This document shows positions 7,335 through 15,900 of a DNA stretch of 17,193 bases, piece after piece. The DNA is from Candidatus Poribacteria bacterium (GTDB taxonomy: Bacteria; Poribacteria; WGA-4E; UBA9662), in assembly GCA_002729015.1 (NCBI GenBank), contig PBVO01000048.1, positions 34,660 to 51,852 on the forward strand, read 5' to 3'. The translations under genes were made by a program, and so were the position numbers. The notes below the pieces were generated by a model. The model saw only the letters and a list, made by a program, of their open reading frames with translations, ran no database searches and was not told the DNA's origin. Each line of letters begins with the position of its first letter. Position 1 is the stretch's first letter.

Positions 7335-8054
7335 GTGGAAATTCGTAACCAACTGGGCGAGAAATTAGATTACACATTAACCGAATACCCTGATTCTCCA
7401 TTTACCGTTATCATTGGGCATGGAGTTACTGGTAATAAGGATCGACCTTTTCTTGTTGCTTTAGCTGAGGCACTGGATTTGGCCAAAATTACTAATCTGA
7501 GATTTTCCTTTGCAGGTAATGGCAATTCTGAAGGCGATTTTGCATCTGCAACAATCAGTAAAGAGGTCGAAGATTTAGGTGCTGTTTTGGATAAGTTCAG
7601 TAGTCAAACAGTTTGTTATATTGGGCACAGTATGGGAGGCGCTGTAGGTTTGTTACGAGCTAGTCAAGACAAACGAATTCGGCTTTTGGTATCGCTAGCT
7701 GGAATGGTGCGTACCAAGAAATTTGCCGAAACTGAATTCGGGCAAGAAATACCAGATCAAGGCTTCATGTGGGATGAACCCAGTTGTCCCTTATCCCAAG
7801 ATTATATGGACGATCTGTGCAACATAAACACTCTGGAAAATATAGCCAATCAGATCTGTATTCCTTGGTTACTAGTACACGGTACTGCAGATGATGTTGT
7901 TTTGATGGACGATTCAGAAACGGTTTTTGACAATGCAAATAATCCCAAGAAACTGGTTGTAATTAACGATGCTGACCACGTGTTCAGTGGTTCAGCACAA
8001 TCTCAGATGGTCGACACCGTAGTCAACTGGATTATTGAGCAGAAATCGAATTAG
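7335..8054 (+). CDS. Alpha/beta hydrolase (serine aminopeptidase S33 / esterase-like)
   Basis: This 239-residue single-domain alpha/beta hydrolase has a complete catalytic triad. The nucleophile is S99 in the elbow GHSMGG; the acid is probably D186 in HGTADDVV; the base is H215 in NDADHVFSG. The oxyanion region GHGVTGNKDRPF (about 28-39) is also in place. The lid is small. No signal peptide is visible, so it acts in the cytoplasm. Such enzymes cleave esters, thioesters or amides; the substrate cannot be told. The start is GTG, chosen from the very strong GAGGAGGT in front. The gene is 45 bases after the ASPIC gene and is the last of the co-directional five-gene run. A hydrolase beside two oxygenases suits a short breakdown pathway, for example cleavage of an ester or acyl group before or after hydroxylation; that link is inference. 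Confidence 0.9.
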   Translation: MEIRNQLGEKLDYTLTEYPDSPFTVIIGHGVTGNKDRPFLVALAEALDLAKITNLRFSFAGNGNSEGDFASATISKEVEDLGAVLDKFSSQTVCYIGHSMGGAVGLLRASQDKRIRLLVSLAGMVRTKKFAETEFGQEIPDQGFMWDEPSCPLSQDYMDDLCNINTLENIANQICIPWLLVHGTADDVVLMDDSETVFDNANNPKKLVVINDADHVFSGSAQSQMVDTVVNWIIEQKSN

Positions 8055-8143
8055 AATATCAAGGAGCAAATAATCCAGCACTTTTTACTTAGCAACTCTA
8101 GTAACTCGTCATCAAGATGAATTAACTAAACATACGTAAAAAA

Positions 8144-9586
8144 TCACATTAATTTAGCCAATAGCTCGAGACAGGTCATACCATTAGTCAACTGATGGTA
8201 AAATGGGATCAGTTGATCAACAAAATGTCGGTTCTGGCTCAAATTGACTGTTGTCGTAGCTCCAGGTGAGGACCAAAGATCAGTATTAGACAGAATTGAC
8301 TCTAACCGTCGACTAGTATCGTTTTGTCCGAAAGCTCCTGACAAGGCTTGCTGAATTACTCGGTTAGGGTCAGAGATAGGGTAATTTTCTCCCGTGTCAG
8401 TTTGACCCAAATAGGTGTCTCCTTGTTTTGTAACTGGTGTTAAAAAGCGTAGTACAGTAGCAAACGAATAAGCAAATGCTAAATGAAATTGGCTAGAAGA
8501 TTTTGTATAGTTGGGAGAAATAACTATATCCGCAGCTCGTTCTCTCAATTTGACTGTTTCATTGACATTAATACGAGCATTAGTATCCTCGATACGCCGA
8601 ATACGATGTACAAAATCCATTGTGTATTCAAGTGCTGATCGTCCTGGAATCGGAATGTCCTTAGAGACTAGTTCGGCATATCCGGTCATCAATGCTTCTA
8701 AGTGCGGAGAAAACTTGGGATGATTGGCAGCTTCGTTGACGGTTTCAATCCCAGACAAAAATGCCTTGTGGGTAATACCTGGTACGTGAACCGAATTTAC
8801 TAAAAGTAATTTCCAGTCGTGAAAGGAATCAATAGGTTCAGAGGTGACAATTACTCCCAGTGACTCTAGTTCATCAAAAGGTACACGCAAACGCTTATTT
8901 GTATCTTGCAATACAAGAGATACAACCGGTAATGATTCGGTATAGGTAATCAGGTCATCTTGTTGGCCTATTTGATCAATAGCAGCTTTTTGAGTTTGAT
9001 TCGGTACTATAGAAGATTGTGGTACAATTCGATCCCCCATTTGGTCTAGAAAATCGACCTGATTTTCCAGCCAATGAGCAAAATCAGGTGTTGGCGCTTG
9101 GTAATCATTAAGTATTATGTCCCGAAGGACTTGGCCGTTGTGGCGAATATTATCGGTATTCATAACGGAAATTGAACTATCGGATCCATGGTGTTCATGA
9201 TAACGTACGAGTGTTTGGTGTAAAACATCCATAGCAATTTCGCCTTTTCCAATACCAGCTTCCGTCACGCCGACAAGAATTAGATCGAGGGGGTTTTCCA
9301 CCTGTTTCAGGAACAGTTCTCTTCCTTTTTCAGTCGAAAGGGTTGTCGCCCCGACTACACTCTCTACCTTTTTGATCTCTGTGATTTCATTTAGGTCAAA
9401 GACAACCAAATTGTAAATGCCATTTTGTTGATTGAATGCTTCGGCTTTGTCTGTCCCACGTGGCTGGCCAACGTAAATCCCCCCGTGGTAACGGTTGTTT
9501 TTATTTAGATAATCGATAAACTCATGAGTCAAAGCCCGTTGCAAACCACCAGCGCCAATGGCCAAAACTTTTATAGGGTAACGCAT
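8144..9586 (-). CDS. Polyol-type long-chain dehydrogenase (mannitol dehydrogenase / hexuronate reductase superfamily)
   Basis: The protein has 480 residues, near the family's usual 450-500. The N-terminal Rossmann domain begins VLAIGAGGLQRALTHEFID (7-25). SVMNTDNIRHNGQVLRDII (140-158) corresponds to the conserved SCDN-x-x-x-NG region. The catalytic signature is clear: K259, N264 and H267 in HDWKLLLVNSVHVPG have the same spacing as Lys/Asn/His in Pseudomonas mannitol 2-dehydrogenase (K, +5, +8). The family oxidises polyols such as mannitol or altronate, or reduces keto-sugars such as fructuronate or tagaturonate, with NAD(P). The nucleotide loop GAGGLQRA is unusual beside the familiar GFGxFHRAH, so the subfamily is uncertain. 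The gene is convergent with the five-gene operon, with 89 bases between stops. The ATG has only a weak purine stretch in front. Confidence 0.85.
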   Translation of the reverse strand: MRYPIKVLAIGAGGLQRALTHEFIDYLNKNNRYHGGIYVGQPRGTDKAEAFNQQNGIYNLVVFDLNEITEIKKVESVVGATTLSTEKGRELFLKQVENPLDLILVGVTEAGIGKGEIAMDVLHQTLVRYHEHHGSDSSISVMNTDNIRHNGQVLRDIILNDYQAPTPDFAHWLENQVDFLDQMGDRIVPQSSIVPNQTQKAAIDQIGQQDDLITYTESLPVVSLVLQDTNKRLRVPFDELESLGVIVTSEPIDSFHDWKLLLVNSVHVPGITHKAFLSGIETVNEAANHPKFSPHLEALMTGYAELVSKDIPIPGRSALEYTMDFVHRIRRIEDTNARINVNETVKLRERAADIVISPNYTKSSSQFHLAFAYSFATVLRFLTPVTKQGDTYLGQTDTGENYPISDPNRVIQQALSGAFGQNDTSRRLESILSNTDLWSSPGATTTVNLSQNRHFVDQLIPFYHQLTNGMTCLELLAKLM

Positions 9587-10307
9587 TATATTTTCTTTTT
9601 TACCTGCTAATAGATTCTTTTCTCTGTACTGAAAAAAATTCGTTTCTCCAATTTTTTTACAAACTTATAATACTTGCTCATTGATTAAAGAAAACAGAGA
9701 GTTTCTGAGGACTAACATTTTGGGTTACGCGATCTGTATATCCATCCCTTCTCGTAACGATAGATCAACAGACGCAAGAGTGGAAGAGTAACTCTGAATC
9801 TTGATTTTGTCAAAGTTAGTATTATATTAACGATAAGGCTTCTTATTGGTACCATTCGTTCTATCTACTAGTATTTTTTAATTCTTGACTTCATCAAATT
9901 AAATATGGCTAAAGTCAAAAATTGATCGGCGAAGGTTATAGCTGATGCTACCAATTCACCTGATAATTTTTCCAATCAATACTTGATTTGCTGCACTGAC
10001 TTATAGTATCAACTGTTGAAAAATCGGAAAGTCACAAAATTGATATGGACTTAGTTACCAAGGCCTATTGCAATCGCCTTGTTACAGATTCTACATGTTA
10101 GAATAAAGAAGAGATATTCGTGAATCTCTCTGGGTAAAAATACATTACTGTCTTATTTGGCAAACAATCTAGTTTACATTGTTCATCCATCAGGCACAAT
10201 TCAAACTTGGTAGACCTCGAGAGTAAAATCATTTTTGGCCCCAACACATATCTAGAATTTCTATTGAATGGTTCTCCTTGCTGAACGCACTCTGGAGAAC
10301 AAAATCT

Positions 10308-10377
10308 TACTGACAACCTAGGTTAGTTAATCACCTTCTAAAATCCTCTATACCACCTTGGGTGGAGGTTGTCAGTA
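10308..10377 (+). repeat. Perfect 12-bp inverted repeat closing a possible three-way-junction RNA upstream of the thiamine pyrophosphokinase gene
   Basis: TACTGACAACCT (10308-10319) pairs perfectly with AGGTTGTCAGTA (10366-10377). Inside lie AGGT/ACCT (10320-10323 with 10333-10336) directly against the left arm, and CCACC-TTG-GGTGG (10353-10365) directly against the right arm. Both inner stems could stack on the closing stem. A 10-base palindrome AACCTAGGTT (10315-10324) could compete with the closing stem. The element ends 120 bases before the thiamine pyrophosphokinase start. It lacks the conserved TPP-riboswitch cores, so its role is unknown. The strand is assigned only by the downstream gene. 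Confidence 0.55.
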
Positions 10378-10410
10378 TCTCGTGGGAGCCAATTACGAGT
10401 GCAAACAAAA

Positions 10411-10494
10411 ATGAGCAACATACTCGGCTGGAATAGTGATGCGTCATCTGCCATACAAGCGTCCGAGGAAGATAAACGAGCGAACTATCTTTAG
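10411..10494 (+). CDS. Possible 27-codon upstream reading frame (leader peptide?)
   Basis: ATG 10411 opens 27 codons (MSNILGWNSDASSAIQAS, then a short charged tail) ending at TAG 10492-10494. The next codon is TAA and then the ATG of the thiamine pyrophosphokinase, all in the same frame. The peptide matches nothing I know. GGGAG at 10384-10388 is 22 bases from the ATG, too far for a normal ribosome-binding site. It may be chance; a translated leader coupled to the downstream gene is the alternative. Confidence 0.2.
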   Translation: MSNILGWNSDASSAIQASEEDKRANYL

Positions 10495-10497
10495 TAA

Positions 10498-11223
10498 ATG
10501 ATACCTGATAAAAGAACAGCATTAATTTTTTTGAATGGGTTTTACGATACTCGTCAACTCCCTTTTTATCGAAAAGCAATTCAATCTGCAATTACAAATG
10601 GGTATTTGATCGTTTGTGCCGATGGAGGCCTTCATATTTTTGAATGTTTGAACAGAACTTTCGGACTAGACTTGTGGCCTACATACTTGATTGGCGATTT
10701 GGATTCGGTCAATTCAAACCTTTACTCAAAAGCAAGTACTAGTATCAAAACCGTCTCAGATTGGATCGGGCATACTGATAAGGATAGTACTGATGGACAA
10801 CTCGCAGTTGAATTAGCCCTGAGGGAGTTCGACTTCAATTACCTCTGTATCTATGGATCTTTACCCCATAGATATGAAACTGACCACTTTTTGGCGAATC
10901 TAAAACTGTTAAGACTCGCAAACAAGATCAGACCGGATGTACAAGTAGTTTTGAATGACCCTCAACAAGCCATTTATCGCCTACGGTCCAAGCTGACGAT
11001 CAGGCGCCATACCAGTGATTCGACTGAACAAATTTCATTGATAGCACACGACAAGAATGTTAAGGTCCGCTATTCCCAAGGATTACGTTGGAACTTAAAT
11101 GGGTTATGGATTGATCCAGACAAGCCGACTGCAGTCCGAAATGAATTTCAATCAGACGCAGAGGAAGTTATCATTGAACTTGAAGATTCTTCAGATCCCG
11201 TTTTGGTGATTCATAACTTTTGA
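10498..11223 (+). CDS. thiN: Thiamine pyrophosphokinase (thiamine diphosphokinase)
   Basis: The enzyme transfers a pyrophosphoryl group from ATP to thiamine to give thiamine diphosphate, in the cytoplasm. The protein has 241 residues, near the usual 210-250. Catalytic-domain motifs are ADGG (41-44), PTYLIGDLDSV (61-71) and HTDKDSTDGQLAVE (92-105), whose aspartates bind Mg-ATP. GSLPHRYETDHFLANLKLL (120-138) is the equivalent of the conserved G-G-R-x-DH-x-x-N segment, here slightly altered. The C-terminal beta-domain (about 165-240) carries GLRWNLNGL (195-203) and RNEF (214-217), like the thiamine-binding GLxYPL and SN elements. The ATG at 10498 directly follows the stops TAG and TAA in the same frame, so no longer start is possible. 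No good Shine-Dalgarno is adjacent. Its presence suggests that this organism salvages thiamine. No thiamine transporter gene is adjacent. Confidence 0.85.
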   Translation: MIPDKRTALIFLNGFYDTRQLPFYRKAIQSAITNGYLIVCADGGLHIFECLNRTFGLDLWPTYLIGDLDSVNSNLYSKASTSIKTVSDWIGHTDKDSTDGQLAVELALREFDFNYLCIYGSLPHRYETDHFLANLKLLRLANKIRPDVQVVLNDPQQAIYRLRSKLTIRRHTSDSTEQISLIAHDKNVKVRYSQGLRWNLNGLWIDPDKPTAVRNEFQSDAEEVIIELEDSSDPVLVIHNF

Positions 11224-11269
11224 GTTTCTTTATTTCAGACTTTAGTCTTTCTGAATTCTTATGTATCAA

Positions 11270-12373
11270 TCATTCATAAAGAATCATGCCGCGGATATTT
11301 TTACCAGCATTTAGATCATCAAAAGCTTGGTTGACTTGGTCCAATGAGTACGTTTGGGTAATTAACTCACTCAACTTGATTTTACCTTGATCATACCAAT
11401 CTAAAATACGTTGCATATCAAGACGCAAGTTTGCTGATCCATAAAAAGAGCCAACTAATCGTTTCTCGCTTCGTACTAGATCTTGAGCTGGAATCTGAAT
11501 ATTAGCCGAAGGCTCTGCAATTCCAATTACCACTGTCATGCCACCTGGGCGAGTCACTTGGTAAGCTAAGTGGGTAGTTTCTGGTTGGCCAATTACTTCA
11601 AAAGCATAATCAACGCCCTTTCCATCTGTCAATTCTGTCATGACTTCTTTCGGGTGGGTGCGAGAAGCATTAATGATATCTGTAGCACCGAATTGTTGAG
11701 CGTAATCTAACTTCTTTTGCACTAAATCAATGGCAAAGATGCGTTCGGCTCCGGCTATCCTTGCTCCTTGAATCACGTTCAGCCCAACACCACCAACGCC
11801 AATTACAGCAACCCATTCACCAGATTCTACTTGAGCTGTGTTGATGACTGCTCCTATACCTGTAGTTACACCACACCCAACTAGGGCCGCTTTTTCTAGA
11901 GAGTAATCTGAAGAGATCTTAATTAGACTATTTTCTGAAACAACAGCATAATTGGACATGGTTCCAATTCGAGCCATCTGTGGAATTGACTGCCCACTCC
12001 TATTAGTAAATCGACAAGTATTATCTAAAAGGAAACCACTGTTAGCCAAAATTCCCTCGCATAGAACGACTCGATCAGACTGACACATTCGGCATAAACC
12101 ACAATAAGTTACAAAAGATAAAATGGCGTGGTCTCCCGGTTTGACATAGGTTACTCCTTGCCCTACAGCCTCAATTACTCCTGCCCCTTCATGACCTAGA
12201 ACAATAGGCAGATCGTAACGGATTGTACCTTTCACAACCGACCAGTCAGATTGGCAAATACCACTAGCACCCATTCGGACAAGAACTTCGCCATCTTTTG
12301 GGGGTGCCAAATTTAGATCTTCGACGACAACGGCTCCACCATACTCATATACAACTGCCGACCTACACTTCAT
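11270..12373 (-). CDS. Zinc-dependent alcohol dehydrogenase, MDR superfamily (class III / NDMA-dependent-like)
   Basis: The protein has 367 residues. Catalytic zinc ligands are C40 (GICQSDW), H61 (LGHEGAG) and C167 (VGCGVTTG). Structural zinc ligands are C91, C94, C97 and C105 in CGLCRMCQSDRVVLC. The Rossmann motif GVGGVG lies at 192-197, with D216 at the end of the second strand, predicting NAD rather than NADP. All key residues are intact. The overall length, the four-cysteine lobe and the phrase IGTMSNYAVVSENSLIKI resemble class III alcohol dehydrogenases and the actinobacterial NDMA-dependent group. The substrate could be a primary alcohol, formaldehyde adduct or polyol. GGGAG (reverse strand, about 12381-12385) precedes the ATG at a normal distance. 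The gene converges on thiamine pyrophosphokinase, with 46 bases between stops, and is divergent from the SprA-like gene. Confidence 0.92.
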   Translation of the reverse strand: MKCRSAVVYEYGGAVVVEDLNLAPPKDGEVLVRMGASGICQSDWSVVKGTIRYDLPIVLGHEGAGVIEAVGQGVTYVKPGDHAILSFVTYCGLCRMCQSDRVVLCEGILANSGFLLDNTCRFTNRSGQSIPQMARIGTMSNYAVVSENSLIKISSDYSLEKAALVGCGVTTGIGAVINTAQVESGEWVAVIGVGGVGLNVIQGARIAGAERIFAIDLVQKKLDYAQQFGATDIINASRTHPKEVMTELTDGKGVDYAFEVIGQPETTHLAYQVTRPGGMTVVIGIAEPSANIQIPAQDLVRSEKRLVGSFYGSANLRLDMQRILDWYDQGKIKLSELITQTYSLDQVNQAFDDLNAGKNIRGMILYE

Positions 12374-12620
12374 TTCTCACTCCCGTTATTTGTATTAATT
12401 TATCCTATTTCCCACTTTCTGAGAAAAATTACATACAGAATCTCCGAATTCGACTCCAAGATAGCATATATTTATGCCTGATTTTTACAAAATTTAAAGC
12501 GAAAAACTCTAATCTCCTTTTATTCAGCTCAAACAAAAATCAGTGAGGTTAATATAAACGGACTCTGAAACGTCTCCTATATTAGTTCAGGAATCTAAAA
12601 AATTAACCTAGGAAATATTT

Positions 12621-12647
12621 ACTGATTAGCTGTCGACGTTAATCAGT
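12621..12647. repeat. 10-bp hairpin in the divergent intergenic region
   Basis: ACTGATTAGC (12621-12630) pairs with GTTAATCAGT (12638-12647), including one G-U pair, around the 7-base loop TGTCGAC. As DNA it is an imperfect dyad centred near 12634 and could be an operator for either divergent gene. As RNA it lacks a T-run behind it, so a terminator is unlikely. Confidence 0.4.
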
Positions 12648-12726
12648 TGATGTAAGCTTTTGGATGAGCTTAATATAGCACAGTCAATTCTAAAGAAACT
12701 CTATTTTTTTGATACTGAACGAATGA

Positions 12727-12732
12727 TATAAT
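12727..12732 (+). promoter_or_regulatory. Candidate -10 box upstream of the SprA-like gene
   Basis: TATAAT at 12727-12732 matches the sigma-70 -10 consensus exactly. No good -35 sits 16-18 bases upstream (only a T-run), and TTGATA at 12709-12714 is too close. In DNA this AT-rich, a chance match is quite possible. Confidence 0.25.
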
Positions 12733-12947
12733 AGTTGCTGAGTGTTAATATTTTTTTCGAATTCTCAAATATTATCGTACGATGTCAGATAGATTAATCA
12801 TTAAATAGGATAATGTAATCTGGATTTTCAGTTGTCGTAAACGTTGGTTGATTTCATTCCGTTGATTTCTAGTAGGCATCGAAAGTAACACTCTGGTAGT
12901 TAATGTTGTTTCGGTGACCAAACCAGAGGCCAATCAAAAGTGCTAAC

Positions 12948-12952
12948 AAGGG
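12948..12952 (+). promoter_or_regulatory. Shine-Dalgarno-like AAGGG supporting a TTG start
   Basis: AAGGG at 12948-12952 lies 6 bases before TTG 12959. No ATG or GTG occurs in the frame between the stop TAA (12944-12946) and the mature protein, so the start must be an unusual codon. The other candidate, TTG 13019, has no such site. Confidence 0.4.
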
Positions 12953-12958
12953 TTATTT

Positions 12959-15900
12959 TTGATCGTTATTCTTAGTTACTTCGGTCGTTTTTCTGACATT
13001 CTCGTTGATAAACGATTTTTGCTTCACTCTTTTATTTTAGGCTTTTTCGTTCTTTCCTTGGCCTGGGGCGGAGTTATAACCAAGGACGCCGTACTAACAC
13101 AAGCGTATGAGAAAGTTGTCACCGGTAATTCTTCTCCTCCTTCTACCTTCAATTCCAAAGATAATTCGAAACGAATCTTTCTAGAAAAACCAAAAACTTT
13201 ACAGCCTTGGCTACATTCACCAACTCATCTAAAATCTCACGCATTGAAAGATGAATTGGAACCACCACACTATATTAGGCAGTATCTTTACTCTTTGAAT
13301 CGATGGAAACGTGTTCCCCAGTTTGTAGACCTCAGTGAATTATGGGAATACGACCCCAATCAAGTAGACAGTGAAGTCGATCAAGACGGGTTTGACCTTC
13401 CTCTCAACTCAAATCTAAAAATTACTGGTCATAAATCTGTTACGGTTGAACTCAATAAGACACATTACTTCGGCCAAACTGATCGCTATAGCTTTTACGG
13501 TATGAATAGTGGGTATAGCAGCTCATATAATTCTGGCCTCGATTTAGGATTGAACTCATCTTATGGGGATTCTTATTCTAGCTATGGTAACTATGGTGGT
13601 GGATATGATTCTTTTAGCGGAGGTGGTTTCGGTGGTAGTAGTTATGGTGGATATGGAAGTGGCTTTTCAATGTCTCGCGGTGGCGCACCTAGAGCTAGTG
13701 GTATTAACATTCGTCAGACCCTACAAGTTGGATTACACGGGAGAGTCGGTGAACATACTCACGTAGAAGTCGATTATAGTGATTCAGGAGGGGACTCATA
13801 CGGAGGGAGTAGTTATGGCGGCTACAGTGGTGGTGTTGGTGGAGCTAAACAGCAAAAGATCCGAGTCTGGTATGAAGGGAAACCTGAAGGTATCCTGAGA
13901 CGAGTCGCCTTTGGCGATATTATGCTTAATTTACCAAATACACGTTTTCTAGATATTAACCGCAATTTATTTGGTTTGGAAGCTATTGCAGAGTATAAAG
14001 GCGCCAAATTAACAGCCTTTGGTTCACGTTCTAAAGGCATAACAGACCGGCGAAGATTCAGAGGTGAATCTCGCCGTGCCGGTTATGGTAGGGGACAACA
14101 GGTAGCCGACCATAATTACGTCAAAGAGCGGTTTTATTTTATTCAGCTAGGTGAAGATGGGTTACTTCATGATTCGTATTTACCTATCAAAAAAGGTAGC
14201 GAGCAAATCTATATTGATGATGGAGTTGCTAATAACAATCAGGGCGGACAGAGAACAGTAAATGGTTATTTCAATCTACAGTACCCAGGCCAGGACTACA
14301 ATATTGACTATGAAACGGGAGAGATTGAATTTCTTATTTCGATGTCTCCTAGTTATAAGATTGTGGCAGCATATGAATATCTTGGAGACGGAACTGGCGT
14401 TGTTGGTTCACCTAAGAATGTTTTTGTTAATGAAAATGATGACACTCCTACCACTGGAGAAAGTCAACAGAAAGGATATGTAACTCTAAAAGACAAAGCC
14501 ATTCGAGGTACTGAGTCTCGGCGCGTGTATAACCTGGGAAACAGAAATATTAATCCGAGAGATTTCCAGCTGACCATTTGGCGCCAAGGTGCAGGTGAGG
14601 CATTCGAGACAAAACAAGGAGAGATCCCTTATGTTCAAATCTTTGGTCTAGATAAAGATGGGGATGGCAGAGTCGAGCCAGAGTATGTCGATTTTGATCG
14701 TGGTATTCTAACATTTCCAACTTTCCGCCCATTTATGATTGAAGATCCAGAAAGCCCTTTCTATCAGTATAGAGATCAACTTAACAATGAAGCTATTTAC
14801 GCTGAGAACACACGTTATGGTGATCAACTTTACACTATTCAAGCTGACTACGCATACCAGTCTAATAGCCACAACGTAGGTTTGTTTGTTATTCCTAAAA
14901 GTGAAACTGTCCGATTAAATGGCCGAAAGCTACAAAGAGATATTGATTATATGATGATCTACGAAGTGGGAACACTTCGCCTAATGAACATTCAACTAGA
15001 TGAATATGATGAAATTGAAGTCGAGTTCGAGCGTGCACCTTTCGGTGGTTCATTACAACAGACTGTAGCGGGGGTTTGGCTAGAATATCAGTATCAACCA
15101 AAAGAAAAAAAATCTACTGATGTAAACACTTCTACCAAAAAATTTAATCGTTTTGATCGATTGATGGGACGGACTAGTCAAACTACAGGCACTTTTTCTA
15201 AACCTAATTCTACAATAGGAACGACATTTGGCTCAGGTCAAATGGGGAGAGGATTTGGTGGGAACCGGTTTGGCAGCGGTTCTTTTGGCTTTGGTGGATC
15301 TTCGGGGTTTGGTGGTGGATTTTCCTCTTCAAGTTTCGGAATGGGTGGTCGTTCAAGGCGTGGTATGTATGGTACAGGGGGACGAACTCATTTTAATCCT
15401 GTTTTTAAACAAGGATTGAATTTTTCAACTGGTTACATTATTAATACGGGACAAAAACCAGTTGAGGTCCCCAACCCAAATGAAGTTCCCAGCCGTTTGC
15501 AAGCTTTTAATTTAAATACTAGTTTTGGCCAACAATTCAATTTAGCGTGGCTAGTTAACCCTATACCTTTTGTTTTTGTAGATGAATTTCCATTGATCTT
15601 CAATTTTAGTGGTGAGGCGGCATTCTCACACAATAACCCTAACAGTGTGGGTCTATCCATGGTTGACGGTATGGAAGGAGCCAGAGAAACGACTGCTATT
15701 TCAACTTTCAAGCATAACTGGAGTATGGCAAGTATCCCTTATAGTCAAGATGGAATTTCTGGTCAACAGCTAATTCCACCGACTGTAGAAAATAGAGCCG
15801 TCTTTCGTAAACTAGTTAGCGATGAAAAGGATGAAAAGGCTATCGGTAACTACATGAGAAACAAGCGTCTTCCTGCCTCAATTATTAATCCGATGGCACG

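Larger units (their letters stand above)
9587..10497. other. 911-base region without a convincing gene, with several inverted repeats
   Basis: The region separates the - strand polyol dehydrogenase from the + strand thiamine pyrophosphokinase and must hold both promoters. No frame gives a recognisable protein; a 72-codon - strand frame at 10098-10316 matches no family I know and has no clear ribosome-binding site. Inverted repeats seen are GTTACG/CGTAAC (9724-9729 and 9753-9758), CAAGGC/GCCTTG (10059-10064 and 10076-10081, with an ATTGCAAT palindrome in the loop) and a perfect 12-bp pair at 10308-10377. It could be a decayed gene, a long leader or an RNA-coding region. Confidence 0.5.
12374..12958. 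other. 585-base divergent intergenic region between the alcohol dehydrogenase and SprA-like genes
   Basis: No frame gives a believable protein. The region is very AT-rich and must carry the two divergent promoters. It contains a 10-bp hairpin (12621-12647), a consensus TATAAT at 12727-12732 and several T-runs. The last 200 bases before the SprA-like start form a long, AT-rich untranslated leader if the TATAAT is real. Confidence 0.6.

Noticed and set aside
9901..9975. TPP riboswitch suggested by CACCTGATA near 9957 upstream of the thiamine pyrophosphokinase gene
   Set aside because: Only one short piece resembles the ACCTGAT core; the matching CTGAGA element and GGGGTGC-type start are absent, and it is over 500 bases from the gene.
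10098..10316. 72-codon - strand reading frame
   Set aside because: No recognisable motif, no good ribosome-binding site, and its upstream end overlaps the inverted repeat at 10308; most likely chance.
10331..10591. 86-codon - strand reading frame
   Set aside because: Overlaps the start of the well-supported thiamine pyrophosphokinase gene in antisense and resembles no protein family.
11224..11269. Bidirectional terminator between the thiamine pyrophosphokinase and alcohol dehydrogenase genes (TTCAG...CTGAA, AGACT-TT-AGTCT)
   Set aside because: Stems are only 5 bp, overlap one another and lack GC-rich character or a clean T-run; too weak to call.
13563..13766. Short + strand frame over the Gly-rich segment
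   Set aside because: It is the shifted-frame shadow of the Gly/Ser/Tyr codons in the SprA-like gene, shown by its Val/Met-rich translation.
13499..13846. Tandem nucleotide repeat or CRISPR-like array in the GGT/TAT-rich stretch
   Set aside because: The units are irregular at DNA level, codons differ between the peptide repeats, and there are no spacers; it is low-complexity coding sequence.
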